Source of the DNA: Cryobacterium sp. PAMC25264
Lineage (GTDB): Bacteria; Actinomycetota; Actinomycetes; Actinomycetales; Microbacteriaceae
Direction of reading: 5' to 3'
Length of the DNA: 64,000 nt
NCBI RefSeq assembly: GCF_019443325.1
Contig: NZ_CP080383.1
Span: 2,170,001 to 2,234,000, forward strand
The stretch's first letter is position 1. Every line of letters begins with the position of its first letter. Shown piece after piece: positions 1 through 9,315 of the stretch. A program made the position numbers and the translations under genes. The notes under the pieces were generated by a model. That model was given only the letters and a program-made list of their open reading frames with translations. It was not told the DNA's origin and did not search any database.

Positions 1-63
1 AATCTGGACTGGACGACGACGGGCTGATCCGCCGCCGCCGGCCAGCGGGTCAGCCGGCCTGGG

Positions 64-1233
64 TCAGCGAGCCGCGTTGTGGATGCGTTCGATGACCTCG
101 ATGGTGCGCACGGCATCACCCGGCTCGACCGGGAGCGGCCCGCCCCGGAGCAGGGCGTCGGCCAGCGTGCTGTAGAAAGCGGCATACTGGCCCGGCAGCG
201 CGGGAACGGCCTGCGTCGCGCCGTCCGCTCCGAGCCGGCCCCAGGTGCTCTCGGGTTCGATCCCGAAGCCGGGGTCGCCGGGGAGGTTGCCGGCCTGGAT
301 GGCCGCCTCCTGGCCGTCGAGGCCCCACTTCACGTAGGCCGCGGCGGATCCGAGCACCCGGTAGCGCGGTCCCGCCTGGGCCGTGAACGAGCTCATCCAC
401 AGGTGTGATCGCACCCCGGAGCCGTGGTGCAGCGACACGAAGGTATCGTCGTCGGCGACGCCGTCGGTGCGGCGGATGTTGAGCTCGGCGGTGACGTCGT
501 CGACCGGTCCGAACAGCTGCACGGCCTGGTCGATCAGGTGAGCGCCGAGGTCGAACAGCACTCCCCCGCCGGCGGCCGGGGTGGCCGCGGCCTTCCAACT
601 GCGGGGCGGGCCGGGCTTGAAGAACTCGAAGCGCGACTCGAACGTGTAGACGTCGCCGAGCGCCCCGGTGCCCAGCAGAGCCCGCAGGGTGAGGAAATCG
701 CCGTCCCAGCGCCGGTTCTGGAAAACGGTGAGCGGCAGGCCCAGGCTGTCGGCCCGGTTCACCAGGGCCCAGCCCTGTTCGGAGTCCACCGAGAACGGCT
801 TGTCGATGACAACGGCGAGGCCGGCGTCGAGGGCGGCGTTCGCCAGAGCCACGTGGGTCTCCGGCGGGGTGCCGATGACCACGAGGTCGAGGTCGGGGGC
901 CTGGGCGAACAGAGCCTCGCTGCTGGGCACGATACGCACGCCCGGGTAGCTCTCGGTGGCCCGCGCGGCTCGCTCATCATCACCGGTCACGATGGCGGTG
1001 AGGGTGAAGTCGGGGTTGGCCGCGAGGAACGGCGCGTGGAAGACCCGGCCGGACAGGCCGTAGCCGATGACCGCCGCGCGGATCGGTCCGGTCAGGGGCG
1101 CCCGGGTACCTGTCGCGGGCGGGGCGCTGGGCGTCGTGCCGTGCTGGGGCCCAGGTCCGGGGCGCGGCCCAGGCCTGGGGGCGGGCTTCGGCGGGTTGAT
1201 CGGGGATTCCGGCTGGATATCTGAAGAGGCCAT
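64..1233 (-). CDS. Gfo/Idh/MocA family NAD(P)-dependent oxidoreductase
   Basis: 389 aa. A Rossmann nucleotide-binding start (AVIGYGLSGRVFHAPF, about residues 53-68) is followed by GTPPETH and the family's catalytic-region motif DKPF (in place of the usual EKP), then a GFO/IDH/MocA C-terminal beta-sheet domain containing the FDLGAHLIDQ signature. The family oxidises or reduces sugars, inositols or related cyclic substrates with NAD(P); the substrate cannot be told here. The first 45 or so residues are an unusual Pro/Arg/Gly-rich low-complexity leader (PKPAPRPGPRPGPGPQ) not expected in the fold. I keep the first ATG because TAACCT lies exactly six bases upstream of it, the leaderless pattern seen throughout the window. 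It follows an Lrp-type regulator gene by 23 bp on the same strand and could be under its control. Confidence 0.9.
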   Translation of the reverse strand: MASSDIQPESPINPPKPAPRPGPRPGPGPQHGTTPSAPPATGTRAPLTGPIRAAVIGYGLSGRVFHAPFLAANPDFTLTAIVTGDDERAARATESYPGVRIVPSSEALFAQAPDLDLVVIGTPPETHVALANAALDAGLAVVIDKPFSVDSEQGWALVNRADSLGLPLTVFQNRRWDGDFLTLRALLGTGALGDVYTFESRFEFFKPGPPRSWKAAATPAAGGGVLFDLGAHLIDQAVQLFGPVDDVTAELNIRRTDGVADDDTFVSLHHGSGVRSHLWMSSFTAQAGPRYRVLGSAAAYVKWGLDGQEAAIQAGNLPGDPGFGIEPESTWGRLGADGATQAVPALPGQYAAFYSTLADALLRGGPLPVEPGDAVRTIEVIERIHNAAR

Positions 1234-1239
1234 GGCCCG

Positions 1240-1245
1240 AGGTTA
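1240..1245 (-). promoter_or_regulatory. Leaderless-type -10 element of the Gfo/Idh/MocA gene
   Basis: TAACCT on the minus strand ends six bases before the ATG at 1233, so transcription would begin at or next to the start codon. No Shine-Dalgarno sequence precedes the start. It lies in the 23-bp gap after the Lrp gene, giving the oxidoreductase its own promoter. Confidence 0.5.
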
Positions 1246-1256
1246 CGCCCTTCCGG

Positions 1257-1736
1257 CTAGAGCGGCGGCGACACGTGGTCGAAGATGATGCTCGTGCGGG
1301 TGGCCGCCACCACCGGGTCGGCCGAGAGATTGTCGACGACAAAACGTCGCAGCCCGTCGGTGTCACGCACGGCCACGTGCACGAGGAAGTCCTCGTTGCC
1401 GCCGACGAAGAAGAACTGCACGACCTCGGGCAGTTCCCGGATGCGCGTGGCGAACGGGGTGATCTGAGACCGAGCCCCCGAGTGGATGTTGATGCTGATC
1501 AGCGCCTGCACGCCCAGGCCGAGCGCGGCCGGGTTGACATCCACCGTGAACCGGCGGATGACCCCGCGGCTCACCAGCGAGCGTACCCGTTCGAGGCAGG
1601 TGGACGCCGCGATGCCCACCGAGGCGGCCAGGGCGGAGTTCGACAGCCGGGCGTTGGTGCGGAGCAGCCCGAGCAGGCTCAGGTCGACGGCGTCGAGGGT
1701 GTCGGTGGACACGGCCACGCGGTTGGATGCGACCAT
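1257..1736 (-). CDS. Lrp/AsnC family transcriptional regulator
   Basis: 159 aa from the ATG at 1736, normal for the family. An N-terminal winged helix-turn-helix (DLSLLGLLRTNARLSNSALA, then ASTCLERVRSLVSRGVIRRF) precedes a RAM/AsnC ligand-binding domain (VQALISINIHS, VVQFFFVGGNEDFLVHVAV). Lrp/AsnC proteins are octameric DNA-binding sensors of amino acids or related metabolites, often controlling a neighbouring gene. An upstream in-frame start at 1787 would add 17 residues of no recognisable character; the ATG at 1736 has GAGGAA a few bases upstream and gives the usual length. The oxidoreductase gene follows on the same strand. The ligand is unknown. Confidence 0.9.
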   Translation of the reverse strand: MVASNRVAVSTDTLDAVDLSLLGLLRTNARLSNSALAASVGIAASTCLERVRSLVSRGVIRRFTVDVNPAALGLGVQALISINIHSGARSQITPFATRIRELPEVVQFFFVGGNEDFLVHVAVRDTDGLRRFVVDNLSADPVVAATRTSIIFDHVSPPL

Positions 1737-1825
1737 GGGGTTCCTCGCTGCCGAAGGGTGCTCGGCAAGACCGCCGAACGGTTCCAATATTCGACCGAAC
1801 AGCGGTGGGACCGACGATCCGGGGG

Positions 1826-4339
1826 CTAGAGCCGGTTGATGCCCGTCACTTTCAGTGCCGGCACGCCCAGCTCGTCGGACTCGGCCAGGTCGATCTCAGC
1901 GCTGATGCCCCAGTCATGGTCGCCGCCCGGGTCGTCGAAGATCTGCCGGGCCGTCCACACCGAGGCGCCCTCGTCGAGGATGAGGAGCCCGGCGCCGCGG
2001 GCGTTCGCCCCGGCGAGCAGCTCGTCGTGCTCGGCGTAGTAGCCGTCCATGGCGTCGGCCCAGGCATCCGCCCCGAAGCCGTGTTCGCGGTCGAGGTCGC
2101 CGAGCGCGTCGTAGTTCTCCAGCGCGGCCAGCTGTACCCGCCGGAAGAGTTCGTTGCGCACCAGGATGCGGAAGGCCCGGGTGTTGGTGGTGAGCCGGTG
2201 CGGGGCCGGCGGCACCACGGCGTGCGCGGTGGCCTCGTGAGCGGCCAGGTCGGGGTGGATGAGTTCTTCCCACTCGTCGAGCAGGCTGGAGTCCACCTGC
2301 CGTACGAGCTCGCCGAGCCACTCGATCAGGTCGAGCAGGTCGTCGGTCTTGGCCTCGTCCGGGATGGTCTGCCGGGCGGCCCGGTACGCATCCGAGAGGT
2401 AGCGCAGCACCACGCCTTCGCTGCGGGCGAGCTTGTAGTACGCCACGAACTCGCCGAACGACATGGCCCGTTCGTACATGTCACGCACCACGGTCTTGGG
2501 GCGGAGCGGGAAGTCCGCGATCCAGGGCTGGGACTGCTTGTAGGTCTCGAACGCGTAGCTGAGCAGTTCGTCCAGGGGCTTGGGCCAGGTGATCTCCTCG
2601 AGCAGCTCCATACGCTGGTCGTACTCGATGCCCTCCTGCTTCATGGCGTTGACGGCCTCGCCGCGGGCCGCGAACTGCTGGCCCATCAGCACCGGGCGCG
2701 GGTCGTCGAGGGTGGACTCGAGGATCGAGATCATGTCGAGGGCGTAGGTGGGTGCCTCGATGTCGAGCAGGTCGAAGGCGGCCAGCGCGAACGGTGACAG
2801 AGGCTGGTTGAGCGCGAAGTTGGCTTGCAGATCCACAGTGAGACGGATCTCTGTTCGGTCGTTGAGCTTGTCGAAACGCTGCTCCACGATCCCGGCCGCC
2901 CGCAGGGTCTTGTAGATACCCAGGGCACGTCGGGCGTGGGCGAGCTGGCGCTTCCAGGGCTCGTGGTTGTCGAACACCAGCGAATACACGTTCGCGTACG
3001 CGTCACCACCGCGGGCGATCACGTTGATCAGCATGGCGCTGGTCATCTGCATGCTCGACGTGAGGGTCTCCGGTTCGGCGTCGACGAGGCGCCGGAACGA
3101 CGGCTCGCCCCAGGAGACGAAGCCCTCCGGCGCGCGCTTACGCACGATCTTGCGCTTCTTCTTGGGGTCGTCACCGGCCTTCTCGATGGCCTTGAGGTTC
3201 TCGGTCTCGTGGTCGGGCGCCTGCACCATCACGGTGCCGGCGGTGTCGTAGCCGGCCCGGCCGGCGCGGCCGGCGATCTGGTGGAACTCCCGGGCGTTGA
3301 GCTGGCGCATCTTGACGCCGTCGTACTTGGTCAGGGCGGTGAACAGCACGGTGCGGATGGGCACGTTGATACCCACGCCGAGGGTGTCGGTGCCGCAGAT
3401 CACGCGCAGCAGGCCGCGCTGGGCGAGTTGCTCCACCAGGCGGCGATACTTGGGCAGCATGCCGGCGTGGTGCACACCGATGCCCATCCGGATCAGCCTG
3501 GACAGGGTCTTTCCGAAGCTGGTGGTGAACCTGAACTCACCGATCAAATCGGCGATGGCCTCCTTCTGCTCCTTGGTGACCACCTTGACGCTGGAGAGGG
3601 CCTGCGCGCGTTCGAGGGCGGCGGCCTGGGCGAAGTGCACGATGTACACGGGAGCCTGACCGGTCTTGAGCAGGTCCTCCACGGTCTCGTGCACCGGCGT
3701 GGTCTCGTAGAAGTAGTGCAGCGGCACGGGCCGTTCCACACCGGTGACGACGGCCGTGTCGCGGTTGGTGCGCCGGGACAGGTCGGCGGCGATGTCGGTC
3801 ACGTCGCCCAGGGTGGCCGACATGAGGATGAACTGCACGCGTGGCAGCAGCAGCAGCGGCACCTGCCAGGCCCAACCGCGGTCGGGGTCGGAGTAGAAGT
3901 GGAACTCGTCCATCACGACCTGGTCGACCGGGGTGTCCGCGCCGTTGCGGAGGGCCAGGTTGGCGAGGATCTCTGCGGTGCAGCAGATGATCGGGGCGTC
4001 GGAGTTGACCGAGGAGTCGCCCGTCATCATTCCGACGTTCTCGGCACCGAAAATCTCCACCAGTGCGAAGAACTTCTCGCTCACGAGCGCCTTGATCGGG
4101 GCCGTGTAGAAGCTGCGCTTGCCGGCCGAGAGCGCCGCGAAGTGCGCACCGACGGCCACGAGCGACTTGCCGGTTCCGGTGGGCGTGGAGAGGATCAGGT
4201 TCTGCCCCGACACGATCTCGATGACCGCCTCCTCCTGCGCCGGATAGAGACGGAGGCCCCCGTCCGCCGCCCAGAGTTCGAAGGCCTCGAAAAGCAGGTC
4301 TGGATCGGTGACGTGCTGAAGGGCGGTGAGGGTTGCCAT
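1826..4339 (-). CDS. DEAD/DEAH-box helicase with C-terminal DUF3516 region
   Basis: 837 aa superfamily 2 helicase. Motif I STPTGTGKSL, motif II in the form DEFHFYSD, motif III MSATLGD, motif V-type GTDTLGVGINVPIR and motif VI HQIAGRAGRAGYDTAG are all visible in the first 400 residues, so both RecA-like lobes look intact. The remaining half, with long helices and an acidic C-terminus, matches the Ski2/MTR4-like actinobacterial helicases that carry DUF3516; they are thought to act on structured RNA. The ATG follows a GGGGG run and lies 17 bp after the end of the GH81 gene, so it may be cotranscribed with it, though a functional link is not obvious. A GGTCGTTGAGCTTGTCGAAA repeat is embedded in the coding sequence at 2856-2878. 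Confidence 0.9.
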   Translation of the reverse strand: MATLTALQHVTDPDLLFEAFELWAADGGLRLYPAQEEAVIEIVSGQNLILSTPTGTGKSLVAVGAHFAALSAGKRSFYTAPIKALVSEKFFALVEIFGAENVGMMTGDSSVNSDAPIICCTAEILANLALRNGADTPVDQVVMDEFHFYSDPDRGWAWQVPLLLLPRVQFILMSATLGDVTDIAADLSRRTNRDTAVVTGVERPVPLHYFYETTPVHETVEDLLKTGQAPVYIVHFAQAAALERAQALSSVKVVTKEQKEAIADLIGEFRFTTSFGKTLSRLIRMGIGVHHAGMLPKYRRLVEQLAQRGLLRVICGTDTLGVGINVPIRTVLFTALTKYDGVKMRQLNAREFHQIAGRAGRAGYDTAGTVMVQAPDHETENLKAIEKAGDDPKKKRKIVRKRAPEGFVSWGEPSFRRLVDAEPETLTSSMQMTSAMLINVIARGGDAYANVYSLVFDNHEPWKRQLAHARRALGIYKTLRAAGIVEQRFDKLNDRTEIRLTVDLQANFALNQPLSPFALAAFDLLDIEAPTYALDMISILESTLDDPRPVLMGQQFAARGEAVNAMKQEGIEYDQRMELLEEITWPKPLDELLSYAFETYKQSQPWIADFPLRPKTVVRDMYERAMSFGEFVAYYKLARSEGVVLRYLSDAYRAARQTIPDEAKTDDLLDLIEWLGELVRQVDSSLLDEWEELIHPDLAAHEATAHAVVPPAPHRLTTNTRAFRILVRNELFRRVQLAALENYDALGDLDREHGFGADAWADAMDGYYAEHDELLAGANARGAGLLILDEGASVWTARQIFDDPGGDHDWGISAEIDLAESDELGVPALKVTGINRL
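2856..2878 (-). repeat. Dispersed TTCGACAAGCTC-type repeat inside the helicase gene
   Basis: Read on the minus strand this is CGTTTCGACAAGCTCAACGA and three more bases. It shares the core TCGACAAGCTC with the copy in recQ (30100) and, with one difference, with the copies at 57709-57897 and 59845. It is in frame and encodes RFDKLNDR of the helicase. Confidence 0.5.
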
Positions 4340-4356
4340 GATCCCCCAATACTCCC

Positions 4357-6446
4357 CTATCCGGAGGCGTGCTGCATGAGCCAGGCCAGGAGGTAGGCGC
4401 GGCTGTTGCCGTCGTCGATGCGGTCCTCCGGCAGTCCCTTGGCGGCCTCGAGGGCTGCGGATGCGGCGTCCCTGCCCTCGAGGGCGGAGTACATCAGGAG
4501 GTAGTCGCCGAACAGGACGTCGTAGCTCGACGTGCCGGAGCTGCCGGCACGCAGGGCGTCGGCCAGATTGGCCTGCACCCGATCGGGGTCCCCACCGAGG
4601 TAGTCAGCGACCGGGCTCATCGGCAGCACCAGGATGCCGAGCATGGCGCTGGGTTCGGCACTGAACCAGGTGGCGTAGTCCGTTTGCCGCCCCAGACCAG
4701 CGAGGTGATGGTGTGGTCGAAGCCCTGATACACCGGGTCGCCCTGGTCGAAGTCGGTCCAGTAGGCCAGGGAGGACGCCGCCTCGGCGGAGAGCATCCAT
4801 TCGGCTTCGGTCTGCAGCCCAGCCTGGCCGCTCAAAGCGGCCCACAACGCCAACCCGTTCCACGCGGTCACGGCCTCCGAACTGGACTCCTGGTTGTTAC
4901 CGTCGCCGAACGGCGAGGTGCCGCTGGCCCAGGAGTGCCCGGCGTAGGCATCGAACACCCGTCGAGTGGGGAATGACTCGCTGCCGCCGCTGGTGGCCAG
5001 GTCGGCCGCGAGCAGGTTGAGCACCGGCGCCCAGCGTGTCACCGCGTCGGGGTTCTCCGCTGCCACCACCGCCGCGGCGTAGAAGAAGTACCCGTAATGG
5101 AAGTGGTGGTCGTTGAACTCCTCCGAGCCGAACGAGGTCGCCAGGCCCACGATGCCCTTCGCGGCGGGGTCGTAGACGAAACAGCGCTCGGTGCGTGCGA
5201 CGCAACCGTCCGGGTCCATCCAGTCGTCGAATGCGGCGCTGAGGCGGTCGGTGAGGGCGGTCACCGCGTCATCGGCGCCGACCTGACGGGCCACCTCGAG
5301 CAGGTTGGCGGCCCGGTAGAGCGATTTGCCCCCGAAGTAAGTGTCGGCGGCAAAGGTCCCGGTGACCGCCACATCCGCGCGCACCTGGTCGGCCAGCCGG
5401 GCGCGTTGGTCGTCGTCGAGGGCGGAGAGGTCCAGCGCGCCGCTCGGGGTGACGGTCGGTACCGACCAGCTCAGCGACGATCCCTGGCAGAGAGTGAGCG
5501 CACCGTAGATACTCCGGTACTGCCCCGCGAAACAGGATGCATCCTGCGCCAGGCCCGCCTGTTGGTGCGGCAGTGCGGCGATCAGGGTGTCACCGCCGTC
5601 GCTGGTGTCGTAGGAGATGGTGGTTCCGGCGGTGTCGGCATCGGTGGTGTAGTCGACGCGGGTACCGGTGACGGGGTGGGCCGCGGCGTCGACGAACGCG
5701 TCGAGGTCACCGCCGGTCGGTAGGGCGAACCAGGTGGCCGACTGGCCCGCCTCCAGGGACATCTCGGTGCCGCCCGAGAGCGTGCCGCCGGTGACCAGCC
5801 CGTAGGTGTCGCCGGCGATCTCCGCACTCCAGGCTCCGTCGCCCGACCCGGTGTCCGCACCGGAGAAGGCCGTCGGCAGGGCCAGGGCCACGTCGGTCGT
5901 GGCCGTGAACGACACGAACGGCGAGCCTTCCGCGATCACGGTCCTGCCCACCAGAGCGCCGTCGACGAACTGGCCGATGGTGACCGACGCCTCGTCGTAG
6001 GCCGTTACCCGCTGCTCGAGGGCAGTATCCTCGGCGCCGACCCGCACCCGGATCTGGCCGGCGAAGCCGCCCATGATCACGGCGGGTTCCGCCGACACCG
6101 CCGGCAGTCCGAAGGCGAAGCCGGTGTCGGTGAGCTGGAAGCTCAGCGGCAGCGGGAACACGGGCATCGATGGGTCGCCGAAGACCAGGCCGGAGAACCA
6201 CCGATTGGTCGGTGGGATCAGCCCGTCGGCGAGCCGGGCCGTCGGCAAGGTCTTCACGGTCTGTTGCGGCACCGCGTTCACCAGGGGCGCCACCTCGGCA
6301 CTCGGGAACACAGCCGCTCCCCGGCTCTCTGCGGTGCCGCCGGCCGAGGGATCGGCCGGCGTCGTGGTGCACGCGGCCAGAACTGCCGCGACGACGACAA
6401 TCGACGCCATCGTGAGCGGTCCCCTCGTCCTCCTCCGCACGCTCAC
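4357..6446 (-). pseudogene. GH81 family endo-1,3-beta-glucanase lipoprotein, split by a single-base frameshift
   Basis: The first frame (6446 down to about 4680) gives a lipoprotein signal with lipobox VLAAC, Cys26, then a GH81 domain: SEEFNDHHFHYGYFFYAAA, and NQESSSEAV, which carries the family's paired catalytic-region glutamates. After ITSLVWGGK the frame becomes nonsense, while the next frame resumes with DYATWFSAEPSAMLGILVLP and runs to a natural end at 4357. One extra base at 4680-4681 (GGG for GG, coding sense) restores 696 continuous residues, close to the usual GH81 length. GH81 enzymes hydrolyse 1,3-beta-glucans; the lipid anchor puts this one outside the membrane. The GTG start overlaps the stop of the HlyD-like gene by four bases, so it is third in an operon with a GT2 synthase. 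Whether the frameshift is real or a sequencing error cannot be decided here; I favour error. Confidence 0.85.
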
Positions 6447-7174
6447 AGGCCGATCGTCCGCAGGAAGCCGAACAGTCCGTCGCTGGCCCCGGCGAGGAGG
6501 CCGTCGTCGCGCAGGGAGAGGGTGGCCGTCACGGGTGTGCCGGGAGCCATCAGCCCGTTCGCGGCGCCGTCGACGAGATCGGGACTCACGACCTTCGCCG
6601 TTGTCTCGGCCTGGCCGTCGGCGGTCTGCACGTCCAGGGTGTCCATGGTGCCGGCCACTCGGGTCTGGTTGGGCAGCACGATGTCGACGGCCGCGCCCGG
6701 TTCGATCCGCGCGTAGTCACCACTGGTGAGCACAAAATCGGCCGACACGAACAGGGAACCGGTCTTGTCGATCACGGCGAGCACCTGGCCCGCCTGCACG
6801 AAGGAGCCGCGCTCGGTGGTGATGTCGGTGAGGGTGCCGTCGACGGATGCGGTGAGGGTGAGCGTGCCGTCGTCGCCGACCGAGTAGGCCACGTTGTCCG
6901 CCGTGACCAGTCCTTCGGCCAGATCGGCCTGCAGGGTCGGGCTCTGCAACGTGAACAGGGCCTGGCCGGCCTTCACCTCGTCACCGTCGTCGACGAGCCG
7001 GTCCAGCACGGTTCCGCCGTAGTCGGATCCCACCGGATACTCCGCCGCCTGAATGGAGGCGGAGGCGCTCATCACCTGGGCCTGCCGCTGATTGAAGACG
7101 ACGGTGAGCACCGCCACGATGCCCACAACCACGATCAGTCCGATGACGAGCTTGAATCGATTGGCCCAGGTCAT
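6443..7174 (-). CDS. HlyD-like membrane-anchored biotinyl-lipoyl domain protein
   Basis: 243 aa from the ATG at 7174, which overlaps the GT2 stop codon (ATGA). One N-terminal transmembrane helix (FKLVIGLIVVVGIVAVLTVVF) is followed by a split biotinyl-lipoyl/barrel-sandwich hybrid region (GTVLDRLVDDGDEVKAGQAL and SVDGTLTDITTERGSFVQAG) and a beta-barrel segment (GDYARIEPGAAVDIVLP). This is the layout of membrane-fusion/Alg44-like proteins that partner polysaccharide synthases, without the PilZ domain of Alg44. It most likely helps hand a nascent glucan from the GT2 across the envelope. An upstream reading to 7510 in the same frame is a shadow of the GT2 gene and was not used. Confidence 0.8.
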   Translation of the reverse strand: MTWANRFKLVIGLIVVVGIVAVLTVVFNQRQAQVMSASASIQAAEYPVGSDYGGTVLDRLVDDGDEVKAGQALFTLQSPTLQADLAEGLVTADNVAYSVGDDGTLTLTASVDGTLTDITTERGSFVQAGQVLAVIDKTGSLFVSADFVLTSGDYARIEPGAAVDIVLPNQTRVAGTMDTLDVQTADGQAETTAKVVSPDLVDGAANGLMAPGTPVTATLSLRDDGLLAGASDGLFGFLRTIGL

Positions 7175-8820
7175 GAGTGCACCACCTCTCGGTTGGCCCG
7201 CATCCGGCGGGCACTGGTCGATTCGAGTAACGCCGTGCCCACGAACGTGCCGAGGATCAGGGTGTTGGTCACGTTCCAGGCCGTGGCCAGGGTGAGGGTG
7301 CCGATCGTGACGTCCCGCCACACAGCCACGACCGAGGTCAGGAGAAGGAAGACGAAGAACAGGACCTGCGGAATCATGAAATTGAACGGTGAGGCCGCCC
7401 GTGACCGGTTGCCTGTGGCGCTCCACTGCTGTTCCTTGCCGACCAGCACGTTGATCAGAGCGGCCACATAGATCGGGAACGACGCCGTGGCGAGCATGAG
7501 GGTCTCCCACCGGAACGACCCCATCGTGTAGAACGCCAGGAGCACCTGCATGAGGTAGAAGCCCGCGTAGTACAGCAACCAGGTCACGACGGTCGTGGAG
7601 ATGTTCATGGGGCGCAGGTCGAAATAGATCTCCAGCGGTGGCACCAACAACAGCAGCAGCGGCGCGATCCCGGTGAGGTAGAACGATGCCGTCACGAGGT
7701 ACTGCAGCCGCTGGTCGAAGGTGAGCCGGCGGCGCGGGCTGAGCGGGTTGCTCTGCACCAGGATCTCGAAGCCGCCGGTGGCCCAGCGCAGCTGCTGCTT
7801 CGTGTACGCCTCCACGGTGTCGGGGGCGTGGCCGGTGGCCAGCACGGTGGGAATGTAGATGGTTTTCCAGCCACGCTCGTGCAGCTTGAGCGAGGTCCAG
7901 ACATCCTCGGATTTGGAGTCGGTGTACATGCCGTCGATGTCGTTGATCGCATCCCGGCGAAAGATCACGTTGGTGCCCACACAGAATGCGGCATTGAATC
8001 GATTGCGGCCGGGCTGGATGAACCGGTAGAAGACCGCTTGCATGTATCCCGCGCCACGGGAGATGACGTTGTGCAGGTTGCTGTACGACTGCGGGGTCTG
8101 CACGAACGCGACCTTGTCGTCGATGAAGAACGGCAGGGTTTCGAGCAGGAATTCCGGCTTGGGCACGAAGTCCGCATCGAAAATCACAAAGTATTCCGCG
8201 GTACTCACCGTGAGTGCATGGTTCACGTTGCCCGCCTTGGCGCCATTCGAACTCAGTCGGCGCAGGTATCGCACGCCCAGCTCCGCGGCGAGGTCACGCA
8301 CCCGGTCGGACCGACCGTCGTCGAGCACCCAGGTGAGGTGTTCGCCGTGCATCTGGCGCACGGCGGTCACGGTGGTGCGGATGACCTCGAGGTCCTCGCC
8401 ATAGGTCGTGACGAACACGTCAACGGTGGCCGGCTGGTCCCCCAGGAGCAACGGCCACCGCTCCGGCTGGTTCTGCAGGCCGTCCCTGGCAATCGAGCGG
8501 GTATGCACCAGAGTGGCCTGGGCCTGATGGAAACCGAACTCCCGCGGATCCACCGATCCGGACAGGATCGTCCACATCGACAGCAGCGCCTGGAAGATGA
8601 GGATTGACTCGGCGGCGATCACGAGCGAATACGGCAGCCAGTCGCCCCGGCTGGCCGGATTGAGCAGGAAATTCGCGTAGGCCAGGATGCCGATCGTGGC
8701 GATCAGCACCAGCATCACCAGAGATGGCGAGTGCGCGTGCCCTGCTGAGGTGGGTCGCACCCGGTGCGGGTGGCCCGCCAGCTGGTGGGTGGGGATTCGG
8801 TGCATGGCCTCGGGAGGCAC
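7171..8820 (-). CDS. Family 2 glycosyltransferase, cellulose/curdlan synthase-like
   Basis: 549 aa. Two N-terminal membrane helices (LVMLVLIATIGILAYANFLL; LVIAAESILIFQALLSMWTI) precede a cytosolic GT-A domain with every processive-GT2 motif: VDVFVTTYGED, the UDP-binding LDDGRSD, FDADF (DxD), the SKSED catalytic-base motif and QQLRW (Q(Q/R)xRW). At least five C-terminal helices follow. This matches bacterial cellulose, curdlan and mixed-linkage glucan synthases, which polymerise UDP-glucose and extrude the chain. With a HlyD-like protein and a 1,3-beta-glucanase coupled downstream, a beta-1,3- or mixed-linkage glucan is my best inference. No PilZ domain is present. The start is uncertain: GTG at 8820 or ATG at 8805. 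A 567-bp divergent intergenic region lies upstream. Confidence 0.9.
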   Translation of the reverse strand: MPPEAMHRIPTHQLAGHPHRVRPTSAGHAHSPSLVMLVLIATIGILAYANFLLNPASRGDWLPYSLVIAAESILIFQALLSMWTILSGSVDPREFGFHQAQATLVHTRSIARDGLQNQPERWPLLLGDQPATVDVFVTTYGEDLEVIRTTVTAVRQMHGEHLTWVLDDGRSDRVRDLAAELGVRYLRRLSSNGAKAGNVNHALTVSTAEYFVIFDADFVPKPEFLLETLPFFIDDKVAFVQTPQSYSNLHNVISRGAGYMQAVFYRFIQPGRNRFNAAFCVGTNVIFRRDAINDIDGMYTDSKSEDVWTSLKLHERGWKTIYIPTVLATGHAPDTVEAYTKQQLRWATGGFEILVQSNPLSPRRRLTFDQRLQYLVTASFYLTGIAPLLLLLVPPLEIYFDLRPMNISTTVVTWLLYYAGFYLMQVLLAFYTMGSFRWETLMLATASFPIYVAALINVLVGKEQQWSATGNRSRAASPFNFMIPQVLFFVFLLLTSVVAVWRDVTIGTLTLATAWNVTNTLILGTFVGTALLESTSARRMRANREVVHS

Positions 8821-9315
8821 CCCGAATCCGAGCGGAATTCGGGCGTGGCGGGGACGTCAGGTCTGGGATGCAGGGAGGTCATCCGTCTCTCTTTCGATTC
8901 CGGATTCGCATCCGGGGTTCGCGAACGGGATCTCGGGCGAGGTTCGCGGTGCTAGTGCGGAACGCAGGCGTGATCGGGATCAGTCACTGGTGGGGCCGAG
9001 GAGCTGAGCGCACACGGAGAAGACCGTTCAGACACACCGGAATGAGGCGTCTGGAGGGGCAGCGAACGTCATCGGCCGTGAATCGCGGGTTCTATCGAGA
9101 TCGGGATCCGACAGGATCAGGATGCGAATGGAGCGGCGAGGAGCCCAAGAGCGGCGGAGACGATGAACGGGGAGGTCGGGTTCGACCGTTCGTCGTGGCG
9201 GGTAGGTAGTCACGGTACGACGAGAAGCAGCGCCCTGCCAAGGTGATCCCCGAACGTTCTTGAGTTCGTAACACAGCTGTAATCCGCACCGTCGCATCGG
9301 CTCCCCCGTGGCTCT

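Noticed and set aside
1-63. Possible end of a gene at the left edge
   Set aside because: Too short and no frame shows a recognisable sequence; nothing can be supported.
252-263. tRNA T-arm-like GGTTCGATCCC
   Set aside because: Lies inside the oxidoreductase coding sequence with no acceptor or anticodon stem around it.
2825-4396. Long plus-strand reading antisense to the helicase gene
   Set aside because: High-GC shadow; composition is Gly/Val/His/Leu-rich without a recognisable domain, while the minus strand has all helicase motifs.
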